Counted from the stretch's first letter, positions 9,901 to 17,039 are shown. The stretch: DNA of 21,107 bases from Dehalococcoidia bacterium (GCA_023229725.1 JALNYR010000029.1:1-21107), one strand, 5' to 3'. The notes: generated from the letters alone by a model not told the origin. Program-made: numbers and translations.

Positions 9901-9931
9901 CAGGCGTAGAAGCCAGAGGCGCCTGTGTCAT
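6923..9931 (-). CDS. MASE3 sensor histidine kinase with four PAS domains (HisKA_3 class), altered G1 box
   Basis: The protein has 1002 residues. Residues about 20-260 form seven or eight transmembrane segments with the MASE3-type signature (NYLLFHGVIELFGVVVCF followed by WNTRR). PAS units start near 274, 403, 527 and 655. The first is closely related to the fourth PAS of the neighbouring kinase (LDVADV, AWHNSVLRD, LSSGEDVTE). The HisKA_3 acceptor is H810 in VAWELHDQIAQSL; the N box has N922. The G1 box reads DNGVV (949-953), lacking the second glycine of DxGxG, and G2 reads EFAGIRERV. ATP binding may therefore be weakened, or this may be a tolerated variant. GGGAGG lies 3 nt before the ATG. 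It has its own candidate promoter and is followed by the nine-PAS kinase in the same direction. A response regulator is absent; the signal is unknown. Confidence 0.95.
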   Translation of the reverse strand: MTQAPLASTPERRDTCRPVRLALNAAAATAVGVLLYLLSRSNYLLFHGVIELFGVVVCFAIFVVAWNTRRWVSNHFLLFLGIAYLFVAAVGIFHTLAYRGMGVFPGYTTDEPAQFWVLARYLEAFSLLLAPLFLTRRLRPARAFVAFSLVTGFGLLSVCRLGVFPECFVEGQGLTPFKVVSEYVISAVLLAAVGFLYRRRAAFEPRVFRFLAAGIIAGIAAEMTFTLYADAYGIANAAGHLLKAASFYLVYRAVVVTSLVSPIASLFRDLAQERDRAQRYLDVADVVLIVVGRDGRIQLINRKGAEVLGLPVDEIVGRDWFRDFLPDSRRGKALELFASLMEGRTETAERSEGPVLTRQGGERTIAWHNSVLRDESGAVVGMLSSGEDVTEQRAAEQALAASRQRLQLLFDRAPDGYYLSDLDGRFVDANRAAEDLVGYRKEELLGKSYLDAGLLRPQDVPAAAALLRRSMQGLPTGPDELTLVREDGRAVVVEIRTEPVDVEGRPLILGIARDVTERKVAERALRESEERYRRLFEEAIEGVFVLDLEGRLTSANPALVDLLDMAPKDAIGKGFSELLAPDSAGWAVELFTKLATTHEPVREFPAEVTLVNGRHLWAELYASQVYVGGVLVGMQGTVRDISKRKLAEARVREASERLERAMSVGNLAWWQMTLPSGDVLFDARKATMLGHRPSDFSHYRDFTALLHPDDSEKTMQAMRDHLEGRAERYEAEYRLRTATGLYRWLRDVGSVTQRDASGRPSVVTGIVVDITNLKETQERLVRSNAELQDLAARLDVAREEERAEVAWELHDQIAQSLAVMKMDVDSCRRRLPPDVLVEVRPSLDVMFSLLDDTIARLRRLYTDLVPVMLEDLGLAATIEWQAEEFRRKRGIDIEVRRVEEVTLLDRRTELGVFRVLQEALDNVALHAGATKVTVDFGRDDGHAVLCVSDNGVVPAGTAEDGAEGMEFAGIRERVRSWGGSVAVSTSPAAGTSLRVTAPLSRK

Positions 9932-10042
9932 GGGCCTCCCAACAACCCGAGGGTCCGTCGGCCTGTCAGTCCTGCAGCTGACGAGTTGAGCGCTCTTCCA
10001 CTTCCGGAGCCCACCGCGGATACGGAAGCCGCCTCACCAGCG

Positions 10043-10071
10043 AGTATAGGGGAACCGTCAACGTCTGACAA
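10043..10071 (-). promoter_or_regulatory. sigma70-like promoter for the MASE3 kinase gene
   Basis: On the minus strand TTGTCA (-35, 10066-10071) is separated by 17 bp from TATACT (-10, 10043-10048); each matches consensus at 5 of 6 positions. Transcription would begin near 10035, giving a leader of roughly 100 nt. The element lies in the 197-bp gap between the peptidase stop and the kinase start, which otherwise holds no gene. It would drive this kinase gene and perhaps the second kinase downstream. Confidence 0.65.
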
Positions 10072-10128
10072 CGCGAAATCCAGTGAAGAGTGTGGCCGCC
10101 GAAGGAGCGTAGCCCTCCGTCTCGGTCC

Positions 10129-12366
10129 TCAAGCCGGGGGCAACAGTCCCGCGTCGTACGCTTCCCGCCAGAGCGGCTGGAACAGCACGCCACCGGAGCT
10201 GTCGTGGTCGACGGTGTACTGCGCGATATGCATGGCATCCACGATATCCACATGCCCATCGTCGTTCGTGTCACCACACAGCAGTTGCGCGGCATCGAAC
10301 TGCCGAAGCCCGACCGTGTATTGCGCGACGAACATGGCATCGACGATGTTCGTGTGGAGGTCGAGAGTGACGTCACCCTCCATCAGGTTCAGCACCGTGA
10401 GGGTGCCATCGCTGTCCTCGCACGCGATGGGCTGGCCGAGCGAGTCGATGAACGTACTCACGGAGAGGTCAAGGAGCGTTTCAGATGGAGCAGCCCCGAC
10501 GGCATGGAACGTCAGAGCGGCGAAAGTGTAGTCCCCGCTGTGACCGACGACATCGAACCACGACATCGTCAACTGGCCAGTGGCATTCGCGTCCGGGATG
10601 CCGTTGCTTGACACGCTGCCGAGGTCGCCCGACGCGACAGCCGTGAGCTCCGCCACCGCCGGGTCGAACGAGAGCACGATAGTGGCCGCGGCAAGGTCGA
10701 CGGCGCCGGTAAAAGTGACCGCTGTCGAACCTGTCCCGTCAGGAACCAGACCGAGGCTGCCCGCGACGACGAGCACCAGCCCGGTCTGCGCCGTCGCCTC
10801 GGAGAACCCGTCCGACCACTGGTCGCTGCCCTCGTGATGGGACCAGGCGCGGTAGTAGTACAACGTGCCCGGCTTCAGGCCGGAGTCCGAAGCGGACTCA
10901 CCGCTCCCGTCGTACACCGTGACGCCGACGTTCCTGTCCGCAGGATAGGAGTCCTCGCCGCGCTGGATGCGCGTTGCATCGGCCCCGGCGCCGGCAACCC
11001 ACGAGAGGTCGATGCTGTCCGTCCCGGCCGCCGTGGCGACCAGCCCCGAGGGCGCTTCCGGCTTCGTGGTGAACTGCTCTTCTCCGCCGGAGGAAATCCC
11101 GCCGTTGTTCCTGGCCTGCGCCACGAAGTAGTACGTCCGGCCTTCGTCCAGCCCGGAGACATCCTCAGAGAAGCCGTCACCGGTCACGACGGAACCCGTC
11201 CACGATGTGTCCACATCGTAGACTCCCGAGGCCGTGCCATAGCGGAACCGGTACTCGCACGTGTCTCCCCCGTCATCATCCACCGAGCCCTGAAGCGTGA
11301 CGGCCGTCTCCTCGACGTTCGTAGCCGGTTCCGTCGAGACCGCGGGAGCGGTCGCGGGAGCCTCAAGCTCGATGACCGACACGCCGTAGTGGGTGAGTCC
11401 GGCATAGGACCCTCCCCAGGTCATCGTGTGCACGTCGTGGTTCCACGTGTCGTGCAGGAGTACGGTCGACGGCTCGTCATAGCCCACGCCGAGCATCGTG
11501 TGGCCGGCGACCTGGATGAGGACCGGCCTGCCTGCATCTATCTCATCGCAGTACTGTCCAAACGTGAACCCGTCGTTGATGCCGCCGAATCCGTAGATGT
11601 ACTGGTTGTAGTTCAGGACCACTGCGTAGCCGCGCGACTCGGCGAAGAGCCACATGCCGTGCGTGCCGTCCCGCCGGGGCGTTGAGCCGCCCTCGTACCC
11701 GGAGAAATCGTACAGTGGCTCGTTGTTCGAGTAGAAGTAGAACCTCGTCGACCCATCCACGTTGTCCCAGTTGTAGAACTGGCTAGTGCCCATGAAATCG
11801 GCGGTGCAGTCGGCGTACTCGTGTTCGGTCCAGTTGTCGTAGTACGGGTCCGAACTCCCGCTGCCCCCGACGTAGTAGTCGTCCACGTGACCGCGGTCCG
11901 CCAGGCCGTCTATGCCCTGGTGCGTCGCACTGAGCGGCGATTCTCCACTGCCCCATGTGGCGTTGGTCAGTGGGCACACGCCCCCGTTGGCTGGCCCGGC
12001 GTACATGTTGTCCCACCCGACCCTGTCGTAGTAGCCGAAAAGCATCGCAGCGGCGGTCGCCGAGCAACCGTAGCACCAGTCGAACGCCGGCACCCCCGAA
12101 AGCTGCACTGCCGACGCTTCGATTTCTTCCACCGCCGCAGCAGCCGAAAGCCCGCTGACATCCGGGGGAGGGAGCGGAGTCGAGAAACCCACAATAGTGC
12201 GACCGTCGTCGAGCTCAACGACATCGACGACGAAATCCTCGATTGTGTAGGGCTCATCACCGGCGACCAGAGGGACAGGCTGGAGCGGCCACAGGAGAAG
12301 CGCCACGAGGACGCAGGCCAGCCTCAAGGTGCCGGGGAACGGGCGACGAAATCCGAGGTGCTTCAC
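10129..12366 (-). CDS. secreted C39-like cysteine peptidase with FN3, cohesin-like and dockerin modules
   Basis: The protein has 745 residues. A signal peptide covers about 1-36 (hydrophobic core 16-30, probable cleavage after VAG). The peptidase domain spans roughly 85-335: nucleophile C101 in YGCSATAAAM, H289 in VAGHTMLGVGY, and D306 in LLHDTWNH. Two fibronectin-III-like domains lie at about 341-430 and 435-528. A cohesin-like beta domain covers about 531-660. A dockerin pair follows: a degenerate calcium loop at 665-676 and a canonical one (DTNDDGHVDIVD) at 699-710. Start is GTG; an in-frame TAA ten codons upstream leaves no alternative far upstream, and no strong ribosome site is visible. 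The role is probably extracellular proteolysis or processing, tethered through cohesin-dockerin contacts. Substrate unknown. It could also be an inactive relative, though the triad is intact. Confidence 0.9.
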   Translation of the reverse strand: MKHLGFRRPFPGTLRLACVLVALLLWPLQPVPLVAGDEPYTIEDFVVDVVELDDGRTIVGFSTPLPPPDVSGLSAAAAVEEIEASAVQLSGVPAFDWCYGCSATAAAMLFGYYDRVGWDNMYAGPANGGVCPLTNATWGSGESPLSATHQGIDGLADRGHVDDYYVGGSGSSDPYYDNWTEHEYADCTADFMGTSQFYNWDNVDGSTRFYFYSNNEPLYDFSGYEGGSTPRRDGTHGMWLFAESRGYAVVLNYNQYIYGFGGINDGFTFGQYCDEIDAGRPVLIQVAGHTMLGVGYDEPSTVLLHDTWNHDVHTMTWGGSYAGLTHYGVSVIELEAPATAPAVSTEPATNVEETAVTLQGSVDDDGGDTCEYRFRYGTASGVYDVDTSWTGSVVTGDGFSEDVSGLDEGRTYYFVAQARNNGGISSGGEEQFTTKPEAPSGLVATAAGTDSIDLSWVAGAGADATRIQRGEDSYPADRNVGVTVYDGSGESASDSGLKPGTLYYYRAWSHHEGSDQWSDGFSEATAQTGLVLVVAGSLGLVPDGTGSTAVTFTGAVDLAAATIVLSFDPAVAELTAVASGDLGSVSSNGIPDANATGQLTMSWFDVVGHSGDYTFAALTFHAVGAAPSETLLDLSVSTFIDSLGQPIACEDSDGTLTVLNLMEGDVTLDLHTNIVDAMFVAQYTVGLRQFDAAQLLCGDTNDDGHVDIVDAMHIAQYTVDHDSSGGVLFQPLWREAYDAGLLPPA

Positions 12367-12412
12367 ATCCGTTGTCTTGAGCGCGGAGCCGCCTTAGCGG
12401 GCGCTGGAACCA

Positions 12413-12510
12413 CCGTTCGTATGCCGCATTGTACCGCACGCCGCACGAACGGCCATAATGCTCGAACGGCTTGACCACGCGGGCTCCACGCGCGGCAGCC
12501 ACACGTTCGT
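12413..12510 (-). promoter_or_regulatory. operator-like repeats around a candidate -10 for the peptidase gene
   Basis: CCGTTCGT at 12413-12420 and ACGAACGG at 12445-12452 form a perfect 8-bp inverted repeat whose centres are 32 bp apart, about three helical turns. Between them the minus strand reads TACAAT (12428-12433), a 5-of-6 match to a -10 box, which would give a leader of about 54 nt for the peptidase gene. No good -35 is present, as expected if an activator is needed, though a repressor could also bind here. Two further partial copies lie at 12463-12469 (CGAACGG) and 12503-12510 (ACGTTCGT). The arrangement looks like multiple half-sites for one regulator. Confidence 0.4.
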
Positions 12511-12747
12511 ACCTCACGACCATAGTCCGGCGCGGAATCCCTTCGTGCCGGAGTCCGAGCCGTCTCTTCGGCATGGCTTCGGTTGCAGCAACCACGCCGG
12601 CCGGCGTCGAAGCGCTCTTCCACGAGCGGTTTGGCGTCCGAGAGCCAATCGCATACCATATGCGCCTGCAGCCGGCTCCAGCCGTCCCATACCTCACAGG
12701 CGAGCAAGAGACAGGCCGGAGTCAGAGCTGAACGCGGGCACGGGGCA
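12511..12747. other. non-coding part of the divergent intergenic region
   Basis: This is the central part of the 446-bp gap between the divergent peptidase and P-loop genes. No ORF with recognisable sequence is visible. It contains an exact short palindrome, CGCATA/TATGCG with a CCA spacer at 12650-12664. This overlaps a weak plus-strand promoter-like pair: TTGGCG at 12631-12636 and TACCAT at 12654-12659, 17 bp apart. If real, that promoter would give the P-loop gene a leader of about 145 nt, with the palindrome placed as an operator. Confidence 0.3.
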
Positions 12748-12802
12748 GGGCCGGACACCACTATCAAAGTGGATGCCGGCCTCTTTGTTTCCGCGCCGCC
12801 GG
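12748..12802 (+). promoter_or_regulatory. candidate transcription attenuator ahead of the P-loop kinase gene
   Basis: GGCCGG (12749-12754) pairs with CCGGCC (12776-12781). Inside, after a symmetric 3x3 internal loop, CCACT (12758-12762) pairs with AGTGG (12768-12772) around ATCAA. The hairpin is followed at once by TCTTTGTTT (12782-12790), so it has the form of an intrinsic terminator, yet it ends only 22 nt before the start codon at 12813. Two competing pairings exist. An identical GGCCGG at 12714-12719 could take the 3' arm as an antiterminator. GCCGG at 12798-12802, next to the ribosome site, could also pair with the CCGGC part of that arm. No known riboswitch or T-box was recognised. A decayed dispersed repeat is an alternative reading. 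Confidence 0.45.
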
Positions 12803-12812
12803 GAATGACAAC

Positions 12813-14606
12813 ATGCTGAAGAAATGCGACATCGGGCCACGACAGATCGTCCTTGACGTGGAGAGACAGCTCTGTGTGGACAAGCGAGAGCTGCTCCTGA
12901 GCGACGTCTTTGCTCGGGTGGTGGCATCGTACTGCGACCACCTGCAGGCAAAGGGCTCGCCTCAGGTCGAGGTCGTGGCCGCGTTCCGCGGCTCGGACGG
13001 CGACTGGCACGACCTGGTGCGGCTGCTGCAGGTACTGGCCGAGGCGCCGCTCGATGAGGCCGTCCGCCACACGCCGCGCTGGGCGGCACTCGCGCAGACA
13101 GCCCGTCGCCACGAGCTGCACGCGTTCGCCGAAGGGCTCTACGACTACTGGCGCTCGTTCGACCGCTACGTCGTGCTCCACTCCGAGCCGGGGCCGAGCG
13201 GGTTTGACCAGCGGCCATACCGCTCGTTCAACCTGACGGTGGAGAACCTTACGCACATCATCCGCGCCCTGTACAGGGACACGTGCGAGAACATCACCGG
13301 CGACCATCCGCGCATATACCGCCAGGTCGAGGCCGGCTGCAACGTGGCGCTCATCGCGCTGCGACAGGAGAGCGGCCTGCCGGAGCCGTGCCGCCCGCTG
13401 CTCGGAGACATCCCCTTCATCAGGCAGGTGTGGATGGCGCCCCCGCTCATCATCGACCCTCCGTACAACAAACGCAGCGGCGAGTTCCAGCGAGTCAGCG
13501 AGAATCCGCTCGACGGCATGGAAATCGACCCATCCGAATGGCTGTGCTTCCCCGCCAGGGTGGGGCCGGTCGTCATCTTCGTGTACTTTCACCGCAAGTT
13601 CATGGGGCTCGGCTGCGCGCTCGCGAACCTGTTCGAGCTGGCGGACGATGCGCACCTGCGCACCCGGCCGCACGCCGTCTTCGTCTACGGCGCCCCCGCC
13701 GGACACATGGCCCGCTTCGGAGAGCTGCCGACCGTCTTCTACGATGACCCGGAGAACGGCCTGCTCGTCGGAGCCGTGCCGGACGAGGACCGTTTCGGTT
13801 ACTTCGGCTACCTGAAGAAGATGATTCTCACGCTGCACAACATCGCCATGATGCAGCGCGGACGGATGCCGTTCCACGGCGCCATGACGCGCATCTCCCT
13901 CCGGAGCGGGAAGTCGGCAAACGTTCTCATCATGGGCGACACCGCCACGGGGAAGTCGGAGATGCTCGAGGCGTTCCGCATCCTGGGGGGCGAGCAGGTT
14001 CGCGGACTGACGGTGGTGGCGGATGACATGGGCTCGCTCGAGGTCACGGACGACGGCCGCATCCTGGCCTTCGGCTCGGAGACCGGAGCGTTCATCCGCC
14101 TCGACGACCTGCAGCAGGGTTACGTCTTCGCACAGGTCGACCGCGCCATCATCATGAGCCCGCAGAAGCCGAACGCCCGCGTCGTCGTGCCGGTCACCAC
14201 GCTGGAGTGCATCCTGCGGGGGCACCCGGTCGACATAGTGCTCTACGCCAACAACTACGAGAACGTGGATGCGGAGCATCCGGTCCTCGAGCGTTTCGAT
14301 ACGGCCGAGCAGGCGCTGGCCGTGTTCCGGAACGGGGCAGCGATGTCGAAGGGCACGACGACTTCGAGCGGACTCGTCCACAGCTACTTCGCGAACGTCT
14401 TCGGACCGCCCCAGTACCGGGACGTGCACGAAGTGCTCGCCCGTCGCGTGTTCGAGACGGCAATCGACCGCGGGGTCTACGTCGGCCAGATACGTACGAG
14501 GCTCGGCGTGCAGGGGATGGAATCCGCGGGACCGCGCGAGGCGGCCAGAGCGCTGTTCGAAGTCATGACTGCATCGTCCGGCACGTCGCCGGCGCGCTCG
14601 GACTGA
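12813..14606 (+). CDS. P-loop kinase of the PEP carboxykinase / HPr kinase fold, substrate unknown
   Basis: The protein has 597 residues and no signal peptide or membrane segment. A nucleotide-binding core lies in the C-terminal half: Walker A GDTATGKSE at 375-383, preceded by a strand (NVLIM) and followed by VVADDMG at 401-407, the Walker-B-like acidic pair. FGSETGAFIRLDD (420-432) and conserved strands to about 540 complete the domain. GDxxxGKSE with VADD is closest to HPr kinase; the overall length is closer to ATP-dependent PEP carboxykinase. Residues 1-340 are not recognised. No HPr, PTS or ppc gene is nearby. The start has only a weak GGGA ribosome site, and a terminator-like hairpin precedes it. 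It ends 2 bp short of the convergent MetF-like gene's stop. A catalogue might label it PEPCK; I would not assume that reaction. Confidence 0.75.
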   Translation: MLKKCDIGPRQIVLDVERQLCVDKRELLLSDVFARVVASYCDHLQAKGSPQVEVVAAFRGSDGDWHDLVRLLQVLAEAPLDEAVRHTPRWAALAQTARRHELHAFAEGLYDYWRSFDRYVVLHSEPGPSGFDQRPYRSFNLTVENLTHIIRALYRDTCENITGDHPRIYRQVEAGCNVALIALRQESGLPEPCRPLLGDIPFIRQVWMAPPLIIDPPYNKRSGEFQRVSENPLDGMEIDPSEWLCFPARVGPVVIFVYFHRKFMGLGCALANLFELADDAHLRTRPHAVFVYGAPAGHMARFGELPTVFYDDPENGLLVGAVPDEDRFGYFGYLKKMILTLHNIAMMQRGRMPFHGAMTRISLRSGKSANVLIMGDTATGKSEMLEAFRILGGEQVRGLTVVADDMGSLEVTDDGRILAFGSETGAFIRLDDLQQGYVFAQVDRAIIMSPQKPNARVVVPVTTLECILRGHPVDIVLYANNYENVDAEHPVLERFDTAEQALAVFRNGAAMSKGTTTSSGLVHSYFANVFGPPQYRDVHEVLARRVFETAIDRGVYVGQIRTRLGVQGMESAGPREAARALFEVMTASSGTSPARSD

Positions 14607-14608
14607 CG

Positions 14609-15412
14609 CTACCGGCTTGCGACATCCGGCTGCACCCGCGTCAGCAGGTCCGACCAGTCACGCTTGAAGCTCAGCAGCGCCAGATACAGGCCGAAGTCCG
14701 GGAAGGCCCGGTGCAGCAGAGCCAGGTTGGCCGCGGGGTCGTACTGCTCGTCGGCGCGCGGCTCGAGCCCCACGCACTCCATGAGCAGGTCGACGCGCTT
14801 CGACATCCACGCGCCCGCAAAGGCCGGGATACCGAAGTCCCTCAACGAGGCCACGACCGGGTCCGCGCCGAGAACCGGCTGCGAGATGACGAAGCGCGCG
14901 CCGGCATCTATCTTCCGCTGCAGCCGTTCACGCTCCCGCTCCGGCGGGTCATACTGGTTGTAGGCCACACCGCAGGTGAAGACGCCGGGGTACTCGCGGC
15001 TTATGTAGCGCAGCAGCCCCACGGATGTCGCGGCCTTCTCCTCCGAGCCGATGTCCGACGGCTCCAGCCGGGGCAGGCGCGGTCCGCCGTCTCCGGTGAT
15101 GACGAGCATGTTCTTCAGGCCGCGGTCGGCCGCGGCTCGCAGGAACGCCTCCATGTCGCTCTTCAAGTGGAAGCTGTTGAGGTGCAGCAGCGTGCGCTCC
15201 CCGTCCAGCGGCAGGTCCAAGAAATCCATGACCTCAAGGGCGGTGAAATGCACGTTTCCCATGGGGTTGTCGGGTATGGAGACCGCCGCGCCGGCGTCGA
15301 GGATGCGGCGATAGCGCTCGGCGAAGACCTCGAGGCGTGCCTCGAAATCCTCGTCGTCCTGCTTCGGCGTCAGGAGCTCGATAAGGTAGGGCGTTCCGAA
15401 GAGTGTCTGCAT
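14609..15412 (-). CDS. methylenetetrahydrofolate reductase-like protein (MetF family)
   Basis: The protein has 267 residues, close to the length of the catalytic barrel of bacterial MetF. Family features include LIELLTP at 10-16, in the place of the usual FEFFPP strand and containing the probable catalytic E12; LVITGDGG at 103-110; and RKIDAGARFVISQPV at 166-180, matching the family's K-x-DAGA-x-F-x-x-(S/T)Q motif. The family reduces 5,10-methylene- to 5-methyl-tetrahydrofolate using FAD and sits in methionine synthesis or the methyl branch of the Wood-Ljungdahl pathway. GGAGG lies 4 nt before the ATG. It follows the polyferredoxin gene in the same direction by 97 bp, so coupling to ferredoxin-type electron flow is possible. 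The 97-bp gap holds no gene. Divergence from the textbook motifs leaves room for a related folate-dependent reaction. Confidence 0.85.
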   Translation of the reverse strand: MQTLFGTPYLIELLTPKQDDEDFEARLEVFAERYRRILDAGAAVSIPDNPMGNVHFTALEVMDFLDLPLDGERTLLHLNSFHLKSDMEAFLRAAADRGLKNMLVITGDGGPRLPRLEPSDIGSEEKAATSVGLLRYISREYPGVFTCGVAYNQYDPPERERERLQRKIDAGARFVISQPVLGADPVVASLRDFGIPAFAGAWMSKRVDLLMECVGLEPRADEQYDPAANLALLHRAFPDFGLYLALLSFKRDWSDLLTRVQPDVASR

Positions 15413-15509
15413 TCGTCCTCCGCAGTCTGGCCGGATACTCTACCGGAAACGCCGCGGCTGAGGCAATACGAGCAAGAAGCAGTGTGCCCGCGGTTGGGTC
15501 GGGGAAACG

Positions 15510-16892
15510 TCAGGGCCGCGCACGGCGTCCTGCGGTGAAGGAGATGGCGCCGCAGGGGCAGCGCGAGAGGCACTCGCCGCAGCGGACACATTCCCTCTGG
15601 TTCACCGTCGGGCACTTCTCGCCGGGCTCGATGGCGCCATAGTCGCATGCCACCGTATGGCATGTCTTGCAGTTCGTGCACGAGCTACCGAACCGAATCT
15701 TGAAGAGCGAGAGCGGCTGCAGCAACCCGAGGAAGGCACCAAGGGGACAGAGGTACTTGCAGAACGGGAAGCCGATGACGATGGAGACAGCCAGCAGCAC
15801 CACGAGGAAGACGAGCGGCACGCCCCACCGGAAGTCGAGGTTGAACAGCACTCTGAAGGGGTCGACCTCCTCGAACACCGGCCGGCCGGTGAGAATGACC
15901 AGTCCGATGAGAGCCGCGAGTACGCCGTACTTCATCCAGCGCAGGACGTTGTGCTGCTCGCGCGGAATCTCCAGCCGGCGGTTCTTCTTGCCGGCCTCCT
16001 TGCGGAACATGAAGAACTGCGTGGCGCCCAGGGGACACGCCCAGCCGCAGAAGACCCGTCCGAAGAGGAGGGTGAACAGCACGACGGCAACAAACTGCAC
16101 GTATATCGGCATGTGCCCTGCGATGTCACCCAGGTAGATGATGGAGTTCTGCAGCGAGCCGATGGGGCAGGGACAGCCGCCGATGTAGAAGCCGAGGAAA
16201 CCGACCGAGATGAGCATGGCGAACGGTCGGGCGCGGCGGTACCCGCGGGCAACGGCGAACGTGCCTCCCGCCATGAGGGCAAGCAAGACGATTATGTACG
16301 GTTCGCTGAGCGTGTCCGCGAGCGCGTCGCCGAACGTCGGACCTGCGGCAGCGACAGCAGGCGTGACCGTCTCTTCACCTTCGTCCGCCGTCCCGGGCAG
16401 CACGGTTCCGTCCGCCGCGGGAACGACCGGAACAAGCGGCGGCGTCTCCTCTTCGTCTTCAGTCGACACACCGGCAGCGGGGCCGATGGTCACAATCGCA
16501 ACCGCCTCGCCTCCACCCTTCGGGCAGACGCGGACGACCTCGAGAGTCCCCTTGCCTTCCGCCGTCAACGTGACGGACAGCTCGTTCTCATACGTCATTG
16601 AGGCAATCTGTTTCCAGCCGGTCTCCGACATAAGCTGCATGCCGGTGAGACGTATCTGCGTGTCGTCGATGGGCACGGAGCAGTTGCGGTGGGTCTGGTA
16701 GACGGTGACCGTGAAGACGAGCGTGTCGCCCACCTGTCCCGACGTCTTCGCGGACTCGATGCTGATGTCGCACGCCAGCACCGGCGCGGCGAGCAGGCTT
16801 ACAGCCACGAGCGCGCTCACCACAGCCAGCAGCAGTCGCCTCCAGGCACGCCCGGCGGGTCGACGGAAGAGCATGGCTCCTGTAGTCCTCAT
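15510..16892 (-). CDS. membrane polyferredoxin (NapH/NosR/CcoG-like) with exported N-terminal domain
   Basis: I place the start at ATG 16892, with GAGGT 5 nt upstream, giving 460 residues; the frame is open to 17078 but that extension is arginine-rich and lacks support. Residues 19-40 form a signal sequence ending VLAC, so C41 may be lipidated. A beta-rich exported domain covers about 41-140, then an acidic Pro/Thr linker to about 195. The membrane part has some five segments and two signature motifs, FCGWACPLG (C282, C286) and FCKYLCPLG (C378, C382), plus an unusual GCPCPIG (C240, C242). The C-terminus has two ferredoxin-like clusters (C405/408/411/416 and C435/438/441/445); the first has four rather than three residues before its last cysteine. 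Likely role: passing electrons between the quinone pool or an exported donor and a cytoplasmic acceptor. The divergent QueG-like gene is a candidate partner. Confidence 0.88.
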   Translation of the reverse strand: MRTTGAMLFRRPAGRAWRRLLLAVVSALVAVSLLAAPVLACDISIESAKTSGQVGDTLVFTVTVYQTHRNCSVPIDDTQIRLTGMQLMSETGWKQIASMTYENELSVTLTAEGKGTLEVVRVCPKGGGEAVAIVTIGPAAGVSTEDEEETPPLVPVVPAADGTVLPGTADEGEETVTPAVAAAGPTFGDALADTLSEPYIIVLLALMAGGTFAVARGYRRARPFAMLISVGFLGFYIGGCPCPIGSLQNSIIYLGDIAGHMPIYVQFVAVVLFTLLFGRVFCGWACPLGATQFFMFRKEAGKKNRRLEIPREQHNVLRWMKYGVLAALIGLVILTGRPVFEEVDPFRVLFNLDFRWGVPLVFLVVLLAVSIVIGFPFCKYLCPLGAFLGLLQPLSLFKIRFGSSCTNCKTCHTVACDYGAIEPGEKCPTVNQRECVRCGECLSRCPCGAISFTAGRRARP

Positions 16893-17009
16893 GTGCGACC
16901 TCGCGTCAGGTACTTTGCTGCGGCCAAGTGTAGCAGCCTTGCGTGAAGTTCCTGCGAATGAACGGGCCCCGCGGCAGACGAGACCGCATCCTGACCCGAA
17001 GCGCTGCTT

Positions 17010-17039
17010 TTGACCTGTCGAACGGAACGCTGCTATCCT
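17010..17039 (+). promoter_or_regulatory. sigma70-like promoter for the QueG-like gene
   Basis: TTGACC (17010-17015, 5 of 6) and TATCCT (17034-17039, 4 of 6) are separated by 18 bp. A start near 17046 would give a leader of about 46 nt. The ribosome site AGGAG at 17081-17085 sits 6 nt before the ATG at 17092 and selects that start over the ATG three codons further on. The other strand of this 199-bp divergent gap must hold the polyferredoxin promoter; I saw no convincing one. Confidence 0.5.

Noticed and set aside
8828..10531. 567-codon open frame on the plus strand
   Set aside because: It spans the antisense of two real genes and their promoter gap, with low-complexity Glu/Arg content typical of a shadow frame.
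12257..12697. 146-codon minus-strand frame in the divergent gap
   Set aside because: It overlaps the start of the peptidase gene in another frame, is Arg-rich and has no recognisable domain; the inverted repeats and -10 box sit inside it.
12771..12812. Possible dispersed palindromic repeat resembling common GGAT...GGAATGAC elements
   Set aside because: The ends resemble such repeats, but the middle is not palindromic and no second copy was seen in the window. It is kept only as the alternative to the attenuator reading.
12363..14429. 688-codon open frame on the minus strand
   Set aside because: It is antisense to the P-loop kinase, which has clear Walker motifs. The minus-strand product is Arg/His/Val-rich with no motif and runs through the intergenic region.
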